A stretch of 64,000 bases of DNA from Streptomyces flavofungini (GCF_014650815.1 NZ_BMVR01000020.1:1-64000), one strand, 5' to 3'. Numbered from the stretch's first letter, positions 41,909 to 50,672 are shown. Notes: generated by a model not told the origin, from the letters alone. Translations and numbers: made by a program.

Positions 41909-43012
41909 ATGTGGCCAGAACAGCAGCCGCCCGGGGGCGAGCAGAACCCGCAGGACCAGAATCCCAACCCGTACCAGCAGCCCGGGTACCAGCAGCCCAA
42001 TCCGTATCAGCAGCCCGGGTACCAGCAGCAGCCCGGGCCCCAGCAGCCCAATCCCTACCAGCAGCCGCCCGCCGGGCAGCCCCCCGTGGGCCAGCCCGGT
42101 CAGCCCGGGCAGCCGCAGTGGGGCGCGCCGACGTTCCCGATGGGGACGCCCCAGGCGGGCGGGCCCGACCCGAGCGGCGGTGGGACCGGCGGCGGCAACA
42201 GGACGAAGGTCACGGCCATCGTCGCGGCGATCGCCGTGGTCGCGGCCGCGGGTGTCACCGGTTTCCTGGTCCTCGGCGGTGACGGCGACGACGACAAGTC
42301 GGACAAGGCGGCTCCGAAGCCGTCCAAGTCGGTCACCAAGAAGCCGAGCCCGACCGCGTCGGACGACGACAACCCGCGCGGCACGGACGGCGACCCCAAG
42401 CCGACCATCCCCGGCTGGCAGGTCGTGGTGAACCCCAAGTGGGGCACCGCCTTCGACGTACCGGCGGACTGGACGATCAAGTCGCCGGACACCTTCATCG
42501 GTTTCGAGGACCGCAAGAAGGGCGACGGCAGCGCGCTGATCATCATGTCCGCGCCCGCGATCTACAAAGAGAAGTGGTGCTCGTCCGACGACGACAAGGA
42601 CGGGAAGAAGGACGACACCTCGCTCGCGGTCGTCGGCACCAAGGGCCAGAACGGCGCCAAGAACACCAAGGACGTGTCCCGCAACGACTCGGCGTGGTGG
42701 GTCTTCGGCGGCTACACCGAGCAGAAGAAGTCCGACAAGAAGAAGATCAAGATCGGCAAGGTCAAGTCGTACACCACGAAGTCCGGCATCACGGGCAGCG
42801 TGACGACGTCCACGACCTCCGGCGCCGACAAGTCGGACAAGTGCGACTCGGACGGCAAGGCGACGACCTTCGCGTTCAAGAACGCGGCGGGCGACTACGT
42901 GGCGTGGTCCATGTACGGCGCCAAGGGCGTGAAGGAGGAGGTCTCCGACGCCCAGGTGCAGAAGATCCTCTCGACGGTGCGGCTGGCGGGCGAGTCCGAG
43001 GACGCCTCCTGA
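41909..43012 (+). CDS. PQ-rich single-pass membrane protein, paralogue 2
   Basis: 367 aa from ATG 41909, with TATGGT about 13 bp ahead and no clear Shine-Dalgarno. Same layout as the preceding gene: N-P-Y-Q-Q-P-G repeats (about 12-52), Gly-rich linker, helix at about 99-122 and a homologous outer domain (IPGWQVVVNPKWGTAFDVPA onward). Clearly a tandem duplication, with different linker and charge (Lys-rich, several KK pairs). The 139-bp gap holds a possible own promoter. It ends before a 14-bp hairpin terminator. Function unknown. Confidence 0.88.
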   Translation: MWPEQQPPGGEQNPQDQNPNPYQQPGYQQPNPYQQPGYQQQPGPQQPNPYQQPPAGQPPVGQPGQPGQPQWGAPTFPMGTPQAGGPDPSGGGTGGGNRTKVTAIVAAIAVVAAAGVTGFLVLGGDGDDDKSDKAAPKPSKSVTKKPSPTASDDDNPRGTDGDPKPTIPGWQVVVNPKWGTAFDVPADWTIKSPDTFIGFEDRKKGDGSALIIMSAPAIYKEKWCSSDDDKDGKKDDTSLAVVGTKGQNGAKNTKDVSRNDSAWWVFGGYTEQKKSDKKKIKIGKVKSYTTKSGITGSVTTSTTSGADKSDKCDSDGKATTFAFKNAAGDYVAWSMYGAKGVKEEVSDAQVQKILSTVRLAGESEDAS

Positions 43013-43060
43013 ACCCCACGTGTCCGCCGGGCTGTGCCGACTCCTGAGTCCTGAGTTCCG

Positions 43061-43103
43061 AACCGATTCTCCGGTCGCCCGCGCGGCGGCCGGAGAATCG
43101 GTT
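43061..43103. terminator. Terminator after PQ-rich paralogue 2
   Basis: Perfect 14-bp stem (43061-43074 with 43090-43103), 15-nt loop, 48 bp past the stop and 36 bp before the MFS start. It has no U-tract on the + strand (GTTTGTC follows). Confidence 0.8.
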
Positions 43104-43138
43104 TGTCAGGGGGGTGGCCCGCCGGGGATAGTCCCGTG

Positions 43139-44461
43139 GTGACCTCACCCACCGCCTCCCGCCGCCCCTCGTGGGCCGGTCGCAACTACACGCTGCTCAC
43201 TGCCGCCGCGATCATCACGAATCTCGGTGGTCACGGCGCGCTCATCGCGGCGGCGTTCGCGGTGCTCGACGCCGGGGGCGACGGCGGTGACGTGGGTCTG
43301 GTCGCGGCGGCGCGCACACTGCCGCTGGTGCTGTTCCTGCTCATCGGCGGCGCGGTGGCCGACCGGCTGCCGCGGCACCACGTCATGGTCGCCGCCAACG
43401 CCCTCAACTTCGTCTCGCAGGCCGTGTTCGCCGCCGTCGTGCTCGCCGGTGACCCGCAGCTGTGGCAGATGATGCTGCTCACCGCGCTCGGCGGCACCGG
43501 CCAGGCGTTCTTCGGGCCCGCGTCCGAGGGCATGCTCCTGTCGTCCGTCAGTGGCGAACAGGCCGGGCGGGCCTTCGCGCTGTACCGGATGGCCATGCAG
43601 GGCGCGGGCCTCGGCGGCGCGGCGCTCGGCGGTCTGATGGTCGCGGTGATCGGGCCCGGCTGGGTGCTCGCCGTGGACGCGGTCGCCTTCGCCGCGGCGG
43701 GCGCGCTGCGCGCCTTCCTCGACGTCGGCCACATACCGCGGCGCGCCCCCGGCGGCGGGCTCGTCGCCGATCTGCGGGACGGCTGGCAGGAGTTCATCGG
43801 GCGGCCCTGGCTGTGGTCGATCGTGGCGCAGTTCTCCGTGGTGGTCGCGGTCGTCGGCGCGGCCGAGTCCGTGTTCGGGCCGCTGGTCGCCGAGGACGAG
43901 CTGGGCGGCGCGGGGCCCTGGGGGCTCGCGCTCGGGGCGTTCGGCGCGGGCACCGTGGGCGGGGCGCTGCTGATGATGCGCTGGAAGCCGCGGCGCCTGC
44001 TGCTCGCCGGTACGTTGTGCGTCTTCCCCCTGGCCGCGCCGTCCGCCGCGCTCGCGGTGCCGCTGCCGGTGGCCGGGCTCGCCGCGGTGATGTTCGTGAG
44101 CGGTGTCGCCATCGAGGTGTTCGGCGTCTCCTGGATGACAGCCATGCACCAGGAGATCCCGGAGGAGAAGCTGTCCCGCGTCGCGGCCTACGACTGGTTC
44201 GGCTCCGTGGCGATGGTGCCGCTGGCCACGGCGCTCGCGGGCCCCGCCGAGCAGACCTTCGGCCGGTCCACCTCGCTGTGGGGGTGCGCGGTCCTCGTGC
44301 TCGTGGTGACGGCGGCGGTGCTGCTTGTTCCGGACGTACGGAATCTGACGCGGCGTACGAAGGGGGTGGTGGCCGCGCACGCGAACGGGGCGGCGGATGC
44401 GGCCGAGGATCCTGAGGGGGCGGCTCCGGACGGGGTGTCCCTGGAGAAGCCGTCCGCCTGA
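43139..44461 (+). CDS. MFS transporter
   Basis: 440 aa with twelve hydrophobic segments. GTG 43139 (or the adjacent GTG 43136) after a TAGTCC box that suggests a leaderless transcript. Motif A-like loop L-I-G-G-A-V-A-D-R-L-P-R-H (about 66-78) and the Q-A-F-F-G-P-A-S-E-G-M stretch (about 122-132) fit enterobactin/multidrug-exporter-like (EntS) members. C-terminal Ala/Glu-rich tail is cytosolic. Substrate unknown. Converges with a spermidine-synthase-like gene. Confidence 0.92.
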   Translation: MTSPTASRRPSWAGRNYTLLTAAAIITNLGGHGALIAAAFAVLDAGGDGGDVGLVAAARTLPLVLFLLIGGAVADRLPRHHVMVAANALNFVSQAVFAAVVLAGDPQLWQMMLLTALGGTGQAFFGPASEGMLLSSVSGEQAGRAFALYRMAMQGAGLGGAALGGLMVAVIGPGWVLAVDAVAFAAAGALRAFLDVGHIPRRAPGGGLVADLRDGWQEFIGRPWLWSIVAQFSVVVAVVGAAESVFGPLVAEDELGGAGPWGLALGAFGAGTVGGALLMMRWKPRRLLLAGTLCVFPLAAPSAALAVPLPVAGLAAVMFVSGVAIEVFGVSWMTAMHQEIPEEKLSRVAAYDWFGSVAMVPLATALAGPAEQTFGRSTSLWGCAVLVLVVTAAVLLVPDVRNLTRRTKGVVAAHANGAADAAEDPEGAAPDGVSLEKPSA

Positions 44462-44492
44462 GCCCGGGGCCGGGTCGGGGCCGAGGGGCCGC

Positions 44493-45491
44493 TCAGCCGA
44501 TGCTGAACGCCCCGTCCGGCGGCTGCGGCGAGGCCTCCGCGTCCGCGTCCCGTACGACACGCGCGTCCCCGATGAAGCCCCGCAGCGCCTCCCCGTGCAC
44601 CACCCGCGCGGGGAACGCGTCCGCCGCTGTGCGCCGGACGAGGGCGTCGATGTCGACGGGCTCGCGCGAGGCGAGCAGCACGGCGTTGCCGAAGCGGCGG
44701 CCGCGCAGCACGGCGGGCTCGACGATCAGCGCCAGCTCCTCGAAGACCGCGGCGAAGGTGGCGAGTTGGGAGCGGAGGAAGGCGAAGGGCGCGCCGTCGG
44801 CGAGGTTCGCGGCGTAGCAGCCGTCCGCGCGCAGCACGCGGCGCACCGCGCGGGCGTACGTGTCCGACGTGAGGTGCGCGGGCACGCGGGAGCCGCCGAA
44901 CACATCGCCCACGAGCACGTCGGCGCTGGCCGCGGGTGCGGCCTCCACCCAGGCGCGGGCGTCCGCGCCGTGCACGGTGATCCCGGAGCCCACGGGCAGC
45001 GGCAGCGCCTCGGCGACGAGCCGGAGCAGCCCCCGGTCCGCCTCGACCACGTCCTGCCCGGCCCCCGGTCGGGTCGCGGCGACATAACGCGGCAGGGTGA
45101 GCGCGCCCCCACCGAGGTGCACGACGTCGAGCGGGCGGCCCGGCGCGGCGACGGTGTCCAGGACGTGCCCGAGCCTGCGGGCGTACTCGAACTCCAGGTG
45201 CGTCGGCTCGTCCAGGTCGACGTACGACTGCGGCGCCCCGTCGACAGTCAGGAGCCAGGCCCGCGCCCGGTCCACGTCGGGGAGCAGCTTGGCGATGCCG
45301 TGGTCGACGGGGCGGGTGACGGGGACGGGGTCCGGTGCGGGTGCGGGGTCCGGGTGCGCCGCCTCGGGGGTCGGCGCCGGGTGCGCCTCGGGTGAGGGTC
45401 CCGGGTGCGCCTCGGGGGTCGCGTCGGCCGACGCGTCGGCGGGCGGTTCGGGTATCGCCTCGGGTCCGGATCGCTCGACGGGCTCGTTCAC
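44493..45491 (-). CDS. Spermidine-synthase-like methyltransferase-fold protein
   Basis: 332 aa from GTG 45491. The first 55 residues are Pro/Glu/Ala-rich, with P-E-A-H-P repeats encoded by degenerate tandem repeats around 45340-45420. The Rossmann core shows LDVVHLGGGALTLPRYVAA (about 120-138), VVEADRGLLRLVAEAL (about 147-162), and the loop ADVLVGDVFGGSRVP (about 188-202). It has the class seen as 'fused spermidine synthase' in actinobacteria, where the polyamine-synthase catalytic residues are usually incomplete, so the real reaction is uncertain. It converges with the MFS gene and follows EF-Tu3 on its strand. Confidence 0.85.
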   Translation of the reverse strand: MNEPVERSGPEAIPEPPADASADATPEAHPGPSPEAHPAPTPEAAHPDPAPAPDPVPVTRPVDHGIAKLLPDVDRARAWLLTVDGAPQSYVDLDEPTHLEFEYARRLGHVLDTVAAPGRPLDVVHLGGGALTLPRYVAATRPGAGQDVVEADRGLLRLVAEALPLPVGSGITVHGADARAWVEAAPAASADVLVGDVFGGSRVPAHLTSDTYARAVRRVLRADGCYAANLADGAPFAFLRSQLATFAAVFEELALIVEPAVLRGRRFGNAVLLASREPVDIDALVRRTAADAFPARVVHGEALRGFIGDARVVRDADAEASPQPPDGAFSIG

Positions 45492-45570
45492 GGCTCCATT
45501 GTGCCCGTATCCGTACCGCTGTCCGTGCCGGTTCAGGTGCTCCCCGGCCATGCCCCGCCAGGGACACAGC

Positions 45571-45590
45571 CGGGGGCGGGCCCGCCCCCG
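45571..45590. repeat. 20-bp GC palindrome after tuf3 gene
   Basis: CGGGGGCGGGCCCGCCCCCG is a perfect loop-less palindrome between the spermidine-synthase-like start and the tuf3 terminator. May add to termination or act in the promoter region of the downstream gene. Confidence 0.6.
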
Positions 45591-45592
45591 CC

Positions 45593-45628
45593 ACGGCGCC
45601 CGGACGCCAGCAAGCGTCCGGGCGCCGT
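45593..45628. terminator. Terminator of EF-Tu3 gene
   Basis: Perfect 15-bp stem (45593-45607 with 45614-45628), CAGCAA loop, 16 bp past the tuf3 stop on its leftward transcript. Confidence 0.85.
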
Positions 45629-45644
45629 CCGGAACAGGAGGGCG

Positions 45645-46820
45645 TCAGCCGACCTCCGTGACCGTCCCCGCGCCCACGGTCCGCCCGCCCTCGCGGATGG
45701 CGAAGCCGAGCCCGGGCTCCAGGGGGATGTCGCGGCCCAGCTCGACGGTCATGGTGACCGTGTCGCCGGGGCGGGCGACGGCCGCGTCGCCGAGGTCGAT
45801 GTCGCCGACCACGTCCGCGGTGCGGATGTAGAACTGCGGTCGGTAGCCGGTGGACACCGGGGTGCTGCGGCCGCCCTCGCGGGTGGACAGGACGTACACC
45901 TGCGCGGTGAAGCGGCGGCTCGGACTGAGGCTGCCGGGGGCCGCGACCACGTGGCCGCGGCGGACCGCGTCGCGTGGCATGCCGCGCAGGAGCAGCGCGA
46001 CGTTGTCCCCGGCCTGCGCGGAGTCCATCGGCTTGCCGAAGGTCTCCAGGCCGGTGACGACCGTCTCCTGGTCGCCGTCGCCGCCGAGCACCTGCACCCG
46101 GTCGCCGACGCGGACGGTCCCGCGCTCGACGGCGCCGGTGACGACGGTGCCCCGGCCGGTGATCGTGAGGACGTTCTCGACCGGGAGCAGGAAGGGCGCG
46201 TCGACGTACCGCTCCGGCATCGGGACGTACGTGTCCACCGCGTCGAGCAGCGCCTCGATCGACGCCGTCCAACGTGGCTCCCCCGCGAGCGCCTTGAGCC
46301 CGGAGACCCGGACCACGGGCACCGCGTCCCCGCCGTACCCGTGCGCGGACAGCAGCTCGCGCACCTCGAGCTCGACGAGGTCGGCCAGCTCCGGGTCGCC
46401 CGCGTCGGCCTTGTTCAGGGCCACGACGATGTGGTCGACGCCGACTTGCCGGGCCAGGAGCACGTGCTCGGCGGTCTGCGGCATGATCCCGTCGAGCGCG
46501 GACACGACGAGGATCGCGCCGTCGAGCTGCGCGGCGCCGGTGACCATGTTCTTCACGTAGTCGGCGTGGCCGGGCATGTCGACGTGGGCGTAGTGCCGGG
46601 TGTCGGTCTCGTACTCGACGTGCGCGATGTTGATGGTGATGCCGCGCTGCGCCTCCTCCGGCGCCCGGTCGATCCGGTCGAAGGGCACGAAGGTGCCGGT
46701 GCCGCGCTCGCTGAGGACCTTGGTGATGGCGGCGGTCAGGGTGGTCTTGCCGTGGTCGACGTGGCCCATCGTGCCGATGTTCAGGTGGGGCTTGGTGCGG
46801 ACGTAAGCCGTCTTGGACAT
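45645..46820 (-). CDS. tuf3: Divergent elongation factor Tu (EF-Tu3 type)
   Basis: 391 aa. All GTPase motifs are present: GHVDHGKT (19-26), RGITI, DMPGHADY and NKAD (standard EF-Tu has NKCD), plus VSGLKAL where the usual form is SALKAL. Domain 2 and 3 substitutions and the weakly conserved C-terminus (TVGAGTVTEVG) mark it as the minor, divergent EF-Tu3 known from Streptomyces, not the main tuf1. In S. coelicolor tuf3 expression rises in the stringent response. Here it stands alone, away from any str operon. GAAGGAA lies 5 bp before the ATG; the 438-bp upstream region is structured. Confidence 0.93.
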   Translation of the reverse strand: MSKTAYVRTKPHLNIGTMGHVDHGKTTLTAAITKVLSERGTGTFVPFDRIDRAPEEAQRGITINIAHVEYETDTRHYAHVDMPGHADYVKNMVTGAAQLDGAILVVSALDGIMPQTAEHVLLARQVGVDHIVVALNKADAGDPELADLVELEVRELLSAHGYGGDAVPVVRVSGLKALAGEPRWTASIEALLDAVDTYVPMPERYVDAPFLLPVENVLTITGRGTVVTGAVERGTVRVGDRVQVLGGDGDQETVVTGLETFGKPMDSAQAGDNVALLLRGMPRDAVRRGHVVAAPGSLSPSRRFTAQVYVLSTREGGRSTPVSTGYRPQFYIRTADVVGDIDLGDAAVARPGDTVTMTVELGRDIPLEPGLGFAIREGGRTVGAGTVTEVG

Positions 46821-47258
46821 GGTGGTTCCTTCTCCGGAACTCGAAAGGTGTGGCCCGCGGCACGGACGGCCTGCGGACGGGGACCCCCGGGGGCCTGGCC
46901 GACCCTCCCCCTGCGGGGTCCGCCGGAATGTCCGGGGAGGGTCAGCTTCGGGCGCCGTCGGAAGGAAGGGCGGCGAGGGCGGCCGGCGGTGCGGCGACCG
47001 CGAGGGCGAGCGGAGGGACGGCAGCCTCGACCGCGTCCGCGACTGCGGACGTGAGCGGGAAGGAGGCGTGCCGGAACATGTCGACGATCATCGCCGACGC
47101 CCTGGTCCGCGTCGAATCAATTTCCCTGGCACAGGGGCCTCATACGGCAGTTGCGGCACACCAGTCACAGGAGCCCCAGGCGCACCACGGGCGGGCCCCG
47201 CCGCCGCGCCCCTCCCGGTTGTCCCGGCCGTCCCTGCTCCCCTGTTGTCCCGTCGGGG
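46821..47258. other. 438-bp leader/promoter region of tuf3
   Basis: No gene. Within it, 46901-46910 pairs with 46934-46943 (GACCCTCCCC/GGGGAGGGTC), and 46881-46887 pairs with 46915-46921 (GGACCCC/GGGGTCC); these two pairings cannot form together, as in attenuators. AT-richer DNA around 47117-47135 may be part of the promoter. Confidence 0.45.
46901..46943 (-). promoter_or_regulatory. Alternative-hairpin leader element of tuf3
   Basis: Perfect 10-bp stem, with the mutually exclusive 7-bp pairing 46881-46887 / 46915-46921 overlapping it. Lies 81-123 bp before the tuf3 start. Regulation by folding is inference. Confidence 0.4.
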
Positions 47259-47972
47259 TCAGCTACGAACGTCCCCGATGTTCTTCAGCGCCTCACGCAC
47301 GGACAGCGGCGCGAGGACGTCCCGGTGCCGCCCGACGAAGTCGCGTACGGCGTCGGGATCCGTCTTCGCGTACTCCCGCAGGCACCAGCCGATGGCCTTG
47401 CGGATGAAGAAGTCCGGGTGCCGTGCCTGGCGTTCGCAGTACGCGAAGAGGCGGTCGGTGTCCGTGGCGTCCTTGTAGCGGAGCTGGTGGAGCAGCGCGG
47501 TCCTGGCCGCCCAGAGGTCCTCGTCCCCGATCCAGGCGTCCATGTCGGCTTTGAGCACGGGGTCGGCGGCGACGAGGCCGCCGACGACGTGCGCGGCGAG
47601 CGCGTCGACGGTGTCCCACCAGGAGCGGGTCGTCACGAGGTGCCGGGCGACCGGCAGGAAGCCGGAGGAGCAGCGCCGCACGTTGCGCCGCAGATAGTCG
47701 ACGGCGAAGTACTGGTACTCGCGCTCCGGGAGCTCCCAGCAGCGCAGGGCGATGGCGACGCAGTCCGGCTCGTCGGGACGCGGGGTCCCGGCGAGGACGG
47801 CCCGGTGCAGTTCGCGCCGCACCGGCGAGGTGAGGCCGAAGAACGGTGCGATGTCCTTCATGTACGCCCGCGTGTCCGCGGCCCGGACCGGATCGGCCGC
47901 CTCCGCGTAGCGCCCGGCGAGCCGCGCCACGACGGTGTCGGCCAGCGGACTCGACGGCACTGTGACGCTCAT
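47259..47972 (-). CDS. DNA alkylation repair protein (AlkD-like HEAT protein)
   Basis: 237 aa from the ATG at 47972 (another in-frame ATG at 47984). HEAT-like helices throughout. Hallmark FVP/WWDTVD motif is visible as TTRSWWDTVDALAAH (about 109-123), along with IRKAIGWCLREY (about 198-209) and the acidic D in DFVGRH. AlkD removes bulky or cationic N3/N7-alkylated bases without base flipping, using W and D residues; the WWDTVD residues match that site. TATGGT lies close to the ATG, so the message may be leaderless. Divergent from the TVP38 gene. Confidence 0.9.
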   Translation of the reverse strand: MSVTVPSSPLADTVVARLAGRYAEAADPVRAADTRAYMKDIAPFFGLTSPVRRELHRAVLAGTPRPDEPDCVAIALRCWELPEREYQYFAVDYLRRNVRRCSSGFLPVARHLVTTRSWWDTVDALAAHVVGGLVAADPVLKADMDAWIGDEDLWAARTALLHQLRYKDATDTDRLFAYCERQARHPDFFIRKAIGWCLREYAKTDPDAVRDFVGRHRDVLAPLSVREALKNIGDVRS

Positions 47973-48021
47973 GAGACGCACCATACGGCGATCAGATACT
48001 TCCGTCGGTTAGTCTCCCCGG

Positions 48022-48729
48022 ATGCTCGACACCGCCGCCGCCCCGACGCCGGGCCTCGCCGTGCGCTGCACCCGGGTGCTCCTGTCACCGTGGGCTCGGC
48101 TGTCCCTGCTCGTGCTGATGCTGGTCGCGGCCGGTACGGGCGTGCTGCTCTTCGAGCCGCAGCGGCTCCTGTCGGAGGGCTGGCCGCCGCAGCTCAACGG
48201 CGCCGCCGCGGTGTGCGCGTTCGCGGTGGCGTACGGCATGTGCACGGTGGCGTTCGTGCCGCGGCCGCTGCTGAACCTGGCGGCGGGCGCGCTGTTCGGC
48301 TCGCAGGCCGGGATTCCCGCGGCGATCGCGGGCACGGTCCTGGGGGCCGGGGTGTCCTTCGGGCTCGGCCGGGTGCTCGGGCAGGACGCGCTGCGGCCGC
48401 TGCTGCGGGGGCGCTGGCTGAGGGCGGCCGACGGTCAGCTCAGCAAGCACGGGTTCCGCTCGATGCTGGCGGTGCGGCTCTTCCCCGGCGTGCCCTTCGC
48501 CGCCGCCAACTACTGCGCCGCCGTGTCCCGCATGGGCTGGCTGCCGTTCCTGCTCGCCACCGCCCTCGGCTCGATCCCGAACACGGCGGCGTACGTCATA
48601 GCGGGCGCCCGCGCCTCGACGCCGACGTCGCCCGCGTTCCTGATCGCGATGGGGTTCATCGCGGTGACGGGGCTCGGGGGCGCGGTGGTGGCGTGGTGCA
48701 AGCGGCACCGGCTGCGGGGCGGACACTGA
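48022..48729 (+). CDS. TVP38/TMEM64-family (SNARE-associated Golgi) membrane protein
   Basis: 235 aa with about five hydrophobic segments. The family core is visible: FVPRPLLNLAAGALFGSQAG (about 78-97), GTVLGAGVSFGLGRVLGQD (about 104-122), SKHGFRSMLAVRLFPGVPFA (about 143-162) and NYCAAVSRMGWLPFLLATAL (about 165-184). Distant to DedA; members are thought to move lipids. ATG at 48022. Not followed by a close gene: 254 bp lie before uppP. Confidence 0.9.
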   Translation: MLDTAAAPTPGLAVRCTRVLLSPWARLSLLVLMLVAAGTGVLLFEPQRLLSEGWPPQLNGAAAVCAFAVAYGMCTVAFVPRPLLNLAAGALFGSQAGIPAAIAGTVLGAGVSFGLGRVLGQDALRPLLRGRWLRAADGQLSKHGFRSMLAVRLFPGVPFAAANYCAAVSRMGWLPFLLATALGSIPNTAAYVIAGARASTPTSPAFLIAMGFIAVTGLGGAVVAWCKRHRLRGGH

Positions 48730-48983
48730 GGCAGGGCGTCCCCGCGACACCCCGCACGGCCCTGTCGATCACCACCCCGACGCCCCCGGCGACCGCCCTC
48801 GCACGAGCGCTTCATCTTGTGGCGCTACGCTGCCCCCGGCGAGGCACGTGATCACCCCTCCCGGCCCCCGCACGACCCCGCGCACGCCCGCACCACGCCT
48901 CGCCGCTCCTGGTCCCCCGCCAACGCTTCTGACCGCCACCTCACGGGTCAGCACACGATCAGTTACTGGACGGCGCAGTTTTC

Positions 48984-49856
48984 ATGTCTTGGCTCGAATC
49001 GTTCATCCTCGGACTCGTCCAGGGACTGACCGAGTTCCTTCCGATCTCATCCAGCGCTCACCTGCGACTGACCGCGGCGTTCGCGGGCTGGCACGACCCG
49101 GGGGCCGCCTTCACCGCGATCACCCAGATCGGCACGGAGACGGCTGTCCTGATCTACTTCCGCAAGGACATCGGGCGGATCATCAGCGCCTGGTTCGGCT
49201 CGCTGATCGGCAAGGTGCCGCGCTCGGACCACGACGCGCAGATGGGCTGGCTGGTGATCGTCGGCTCGATCCCGATCGGTGTCCTCGGCATCACGCTCAA
49301 GGACCAGATCGAGGGTCCGTTCCGCGATCTGCGCCTCATCGCGACGACGCTGATCGTCATGGGCATCGTCCTCGGCATCGCCGACCGCCTCGCGGCCCGC
49401 GACGAGACGGGCGGCAAGCACCGCGCCGTCCGCGAACGGAAGGGCCTCAAGGAACTCGGCGTCAAGGACGGCCTGATCTTCGGCGTCTGCCAGGCCATGG
49501 CCCTCATCCCCGGCGTCTCCCGCTCCGGCGCCACGATCAGCGGCGGCCTCCTCATGGGTTACACCCGCGAGAGCGCCGCCCGCTACTCGTTCCTCCTCGC
49601 CATCCCCGCCGTCCTCGCCTCGGGCGCCTACGAACTCAAGGACGCGGGCGAGGGCCACGTCTCCTGGGGCCCCACGATCTTCGCCACGATCATCGCCTTC
49701 GTGGTCGGCTACGCGGTCATCGCATGGTTCATGAAGTTCATCACCACCAAGAGCTTCATGCCCTTCGTCTACTACCGCGTCCTGCTCGGCATCATCCTGT
49801 TCATCCTGGTGGGAGCCGGTACGTTGAGCCCGCACGCGGGCGAGTCGGCGGGCTAG
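48984..49856 (+). CDS. uppP: Undecaprenyl-diphosphatase UppP (BacA)
   Basis: 290 aa with about eight hydrophobic segments. Both catalytic signatures are intact: GLTEFLPISSSAHL (14-27) and ALIPGVSRSGATISGG (about 173-188). It recycles the undecaprenyl-diphosphate carrier for peptidoglycan and teichoic acid synthesis; overexpression gives bacitracin resistance. ATG at 48984 with GGACGG about 10 bp ahead. Monocistronic, closed by a hairpin. Confidence 0.97.
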   Translation: MSWLESFILGLVQGLTEFLPISSSAHLRLTAAFAGWHDPGAAFTAITQIGTETAVLIYFRKDIGRIISAWFGSLIGKVPRSDHDAQMGWLVIVGSIPIGVLGITLKDQIEGPFRDLRLIATTLIVMGIVLGIADRLAARDETGGKHRAVRERKGLKELGVKDGLIFGVCQAMALIPGVSRSGATISGGLLMGYTRESAARYSFLLAIPAVLASGAYELKDAGEGHVSWGPTIFATIIAFVVGYAVIAWFMKFITTKSFMPFVYYRVLLGIILFILVGAGTLSPHAGESAG

Positions 49857-50206
49857 CACGAGCACGCCACCGCAAGCACGAAGCCCCCGCAGGCCTGACG
49901 GCCACGGGGGCTTCCTCATGCCGGGAGACATCAGGAGGCATTGCGTGGCGGAGCCCCCGCAGAGCAGGGCCGCGAGGGCGCGATCACGTGCGGCTGGACG
50001 TTCGGGTGGGCTGGACGGCCGGATCCGGAAGCCGGGATTCGCGCGCCGGACAAGCGCCCCGCTCAGCGCTCTGCGCCCCTCGGACGAGTGATGGACGGGG
50101 CTGGTGGCTTGACGGGAGTATGGCCGTCGTATGCGGATCTGGTGTGCCGTATGCCGAACCGGTGCCTTGTGTGGTGCCAAATCATGATGGAGAGGGGTAT
50201 GCGGTG
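49857..50206. other. 350-bp region between uppP and small secreted protein
   Basis: Holds the uppP terminator and the promoter region of the small secreted gene at 50207. GGAGAGG (50190-50196) is its ribosome site. No other coding or structured element seen. Confidence 0.6.
49880..49914 (+). terminator. Terminator of uppP
   Basis: Perfect 10-bp stem GAAGCCCCCG/CGGGGGCTTC (49880-49889, 49905-49914), 15-nt loop, 24 bp past the stop. Confidence 0.85.
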
Positions 50207-50566
50207 ATGTACCGCAAAGCTGCCTTACGTCTCGCGCTCGCGTTCGGTCTCGCGATCACGGTGTCCGGTGTCGCGCATGCGGGGGCGCCCGCGGGTGCGG
50301 CCGCTCCGACCTGCAACCCGGGCACGGCCTGTTACGTCCAGTGGACCGAGCGGTCGGGAGTGACGCGCACGGAGAGCAATCCCGACACGTACTACTGCTA
50401 CCAGCTCTACTACGACGGAGCCATCGCCGGATTCAACGGCACCGACAAGAGGATCTACCTCTACAAGGACCGGGACTGCCAGGGCGGGGCCAGGGCCTAC
50501 GTCGACCCCCGCGTCGGCTGGCAGGACAGCACCAACGTGTACTACTCCTTCGACTTCGTGCCGTAA
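50207..50566 (+). CDS. Small secreted cysteine-containing protein with TTA codon (I36-like)
   Basis: 119 aa. Signal peptide 1-30 (LRLALAFGLAITVSGVAHAG), mature chain about 89 aa with four Cys (C-N-P-G-T-A-C-Y, TYYCYQLYY, DRDCQGG). The C-x4-C-Y...tail with aromatic beta-strands resembles the peptidase-inhibitor I36/crystallin-fold small proteins encoded at 52170 and 52681. Codon 7 is TTA (50225-50227), so translation should depend on the bldA leucyl-tRNA in a Streptomyces. ATG 50207 preceded by GTG; GGAGAGG about 10 bp upstream. Followed by a U-tract terminator. Function: possibly secreted protease inhibitor; unproven. Confidence 0.82.
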   Translation: MYRKAALRLALAFGLAITVSGVAHAGAPAGAAAPTCNPGTACYVQWTERSGVTRTESNPDTYYCYQLYYDGAIAGFNGTDKRIYLYKDRDCQGGARAYVDPRVGWQDSTNVYYSFDFVP

Positions 50567-50605
50567 CCCTCAACTGGTCACCGTGCGTAGCCACTTTGAC
50601 CCCAT

Positions 50606-50672
50606 GCGCCCCTCTGCTACCTAAAACGGCCGTCTGGGCACGTTGTGTAGGCAAGAGGGGCGCTTTTTCTTT
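50606..50672 (+). terminator. Intrinsic terminator with U-tract
   Basis: GCGCCCCTCT (50606-50615) pairs with AGAGGGGCGC (50654-50663), followed by TTTTTCTTT (50664-50672). The 38-nt loop carries a further CTAC/GTAG pairing. It is the only classic U-tract terminator I saw in the window. Confidence 0.85.

Noticed and set aside
45340..45420. Minisatellite near the spermidine-synthase-like gene
   Set aside because: The repeats encode P-E-A-H-P units in frame, a disordered tail, with no sign of an independent element.
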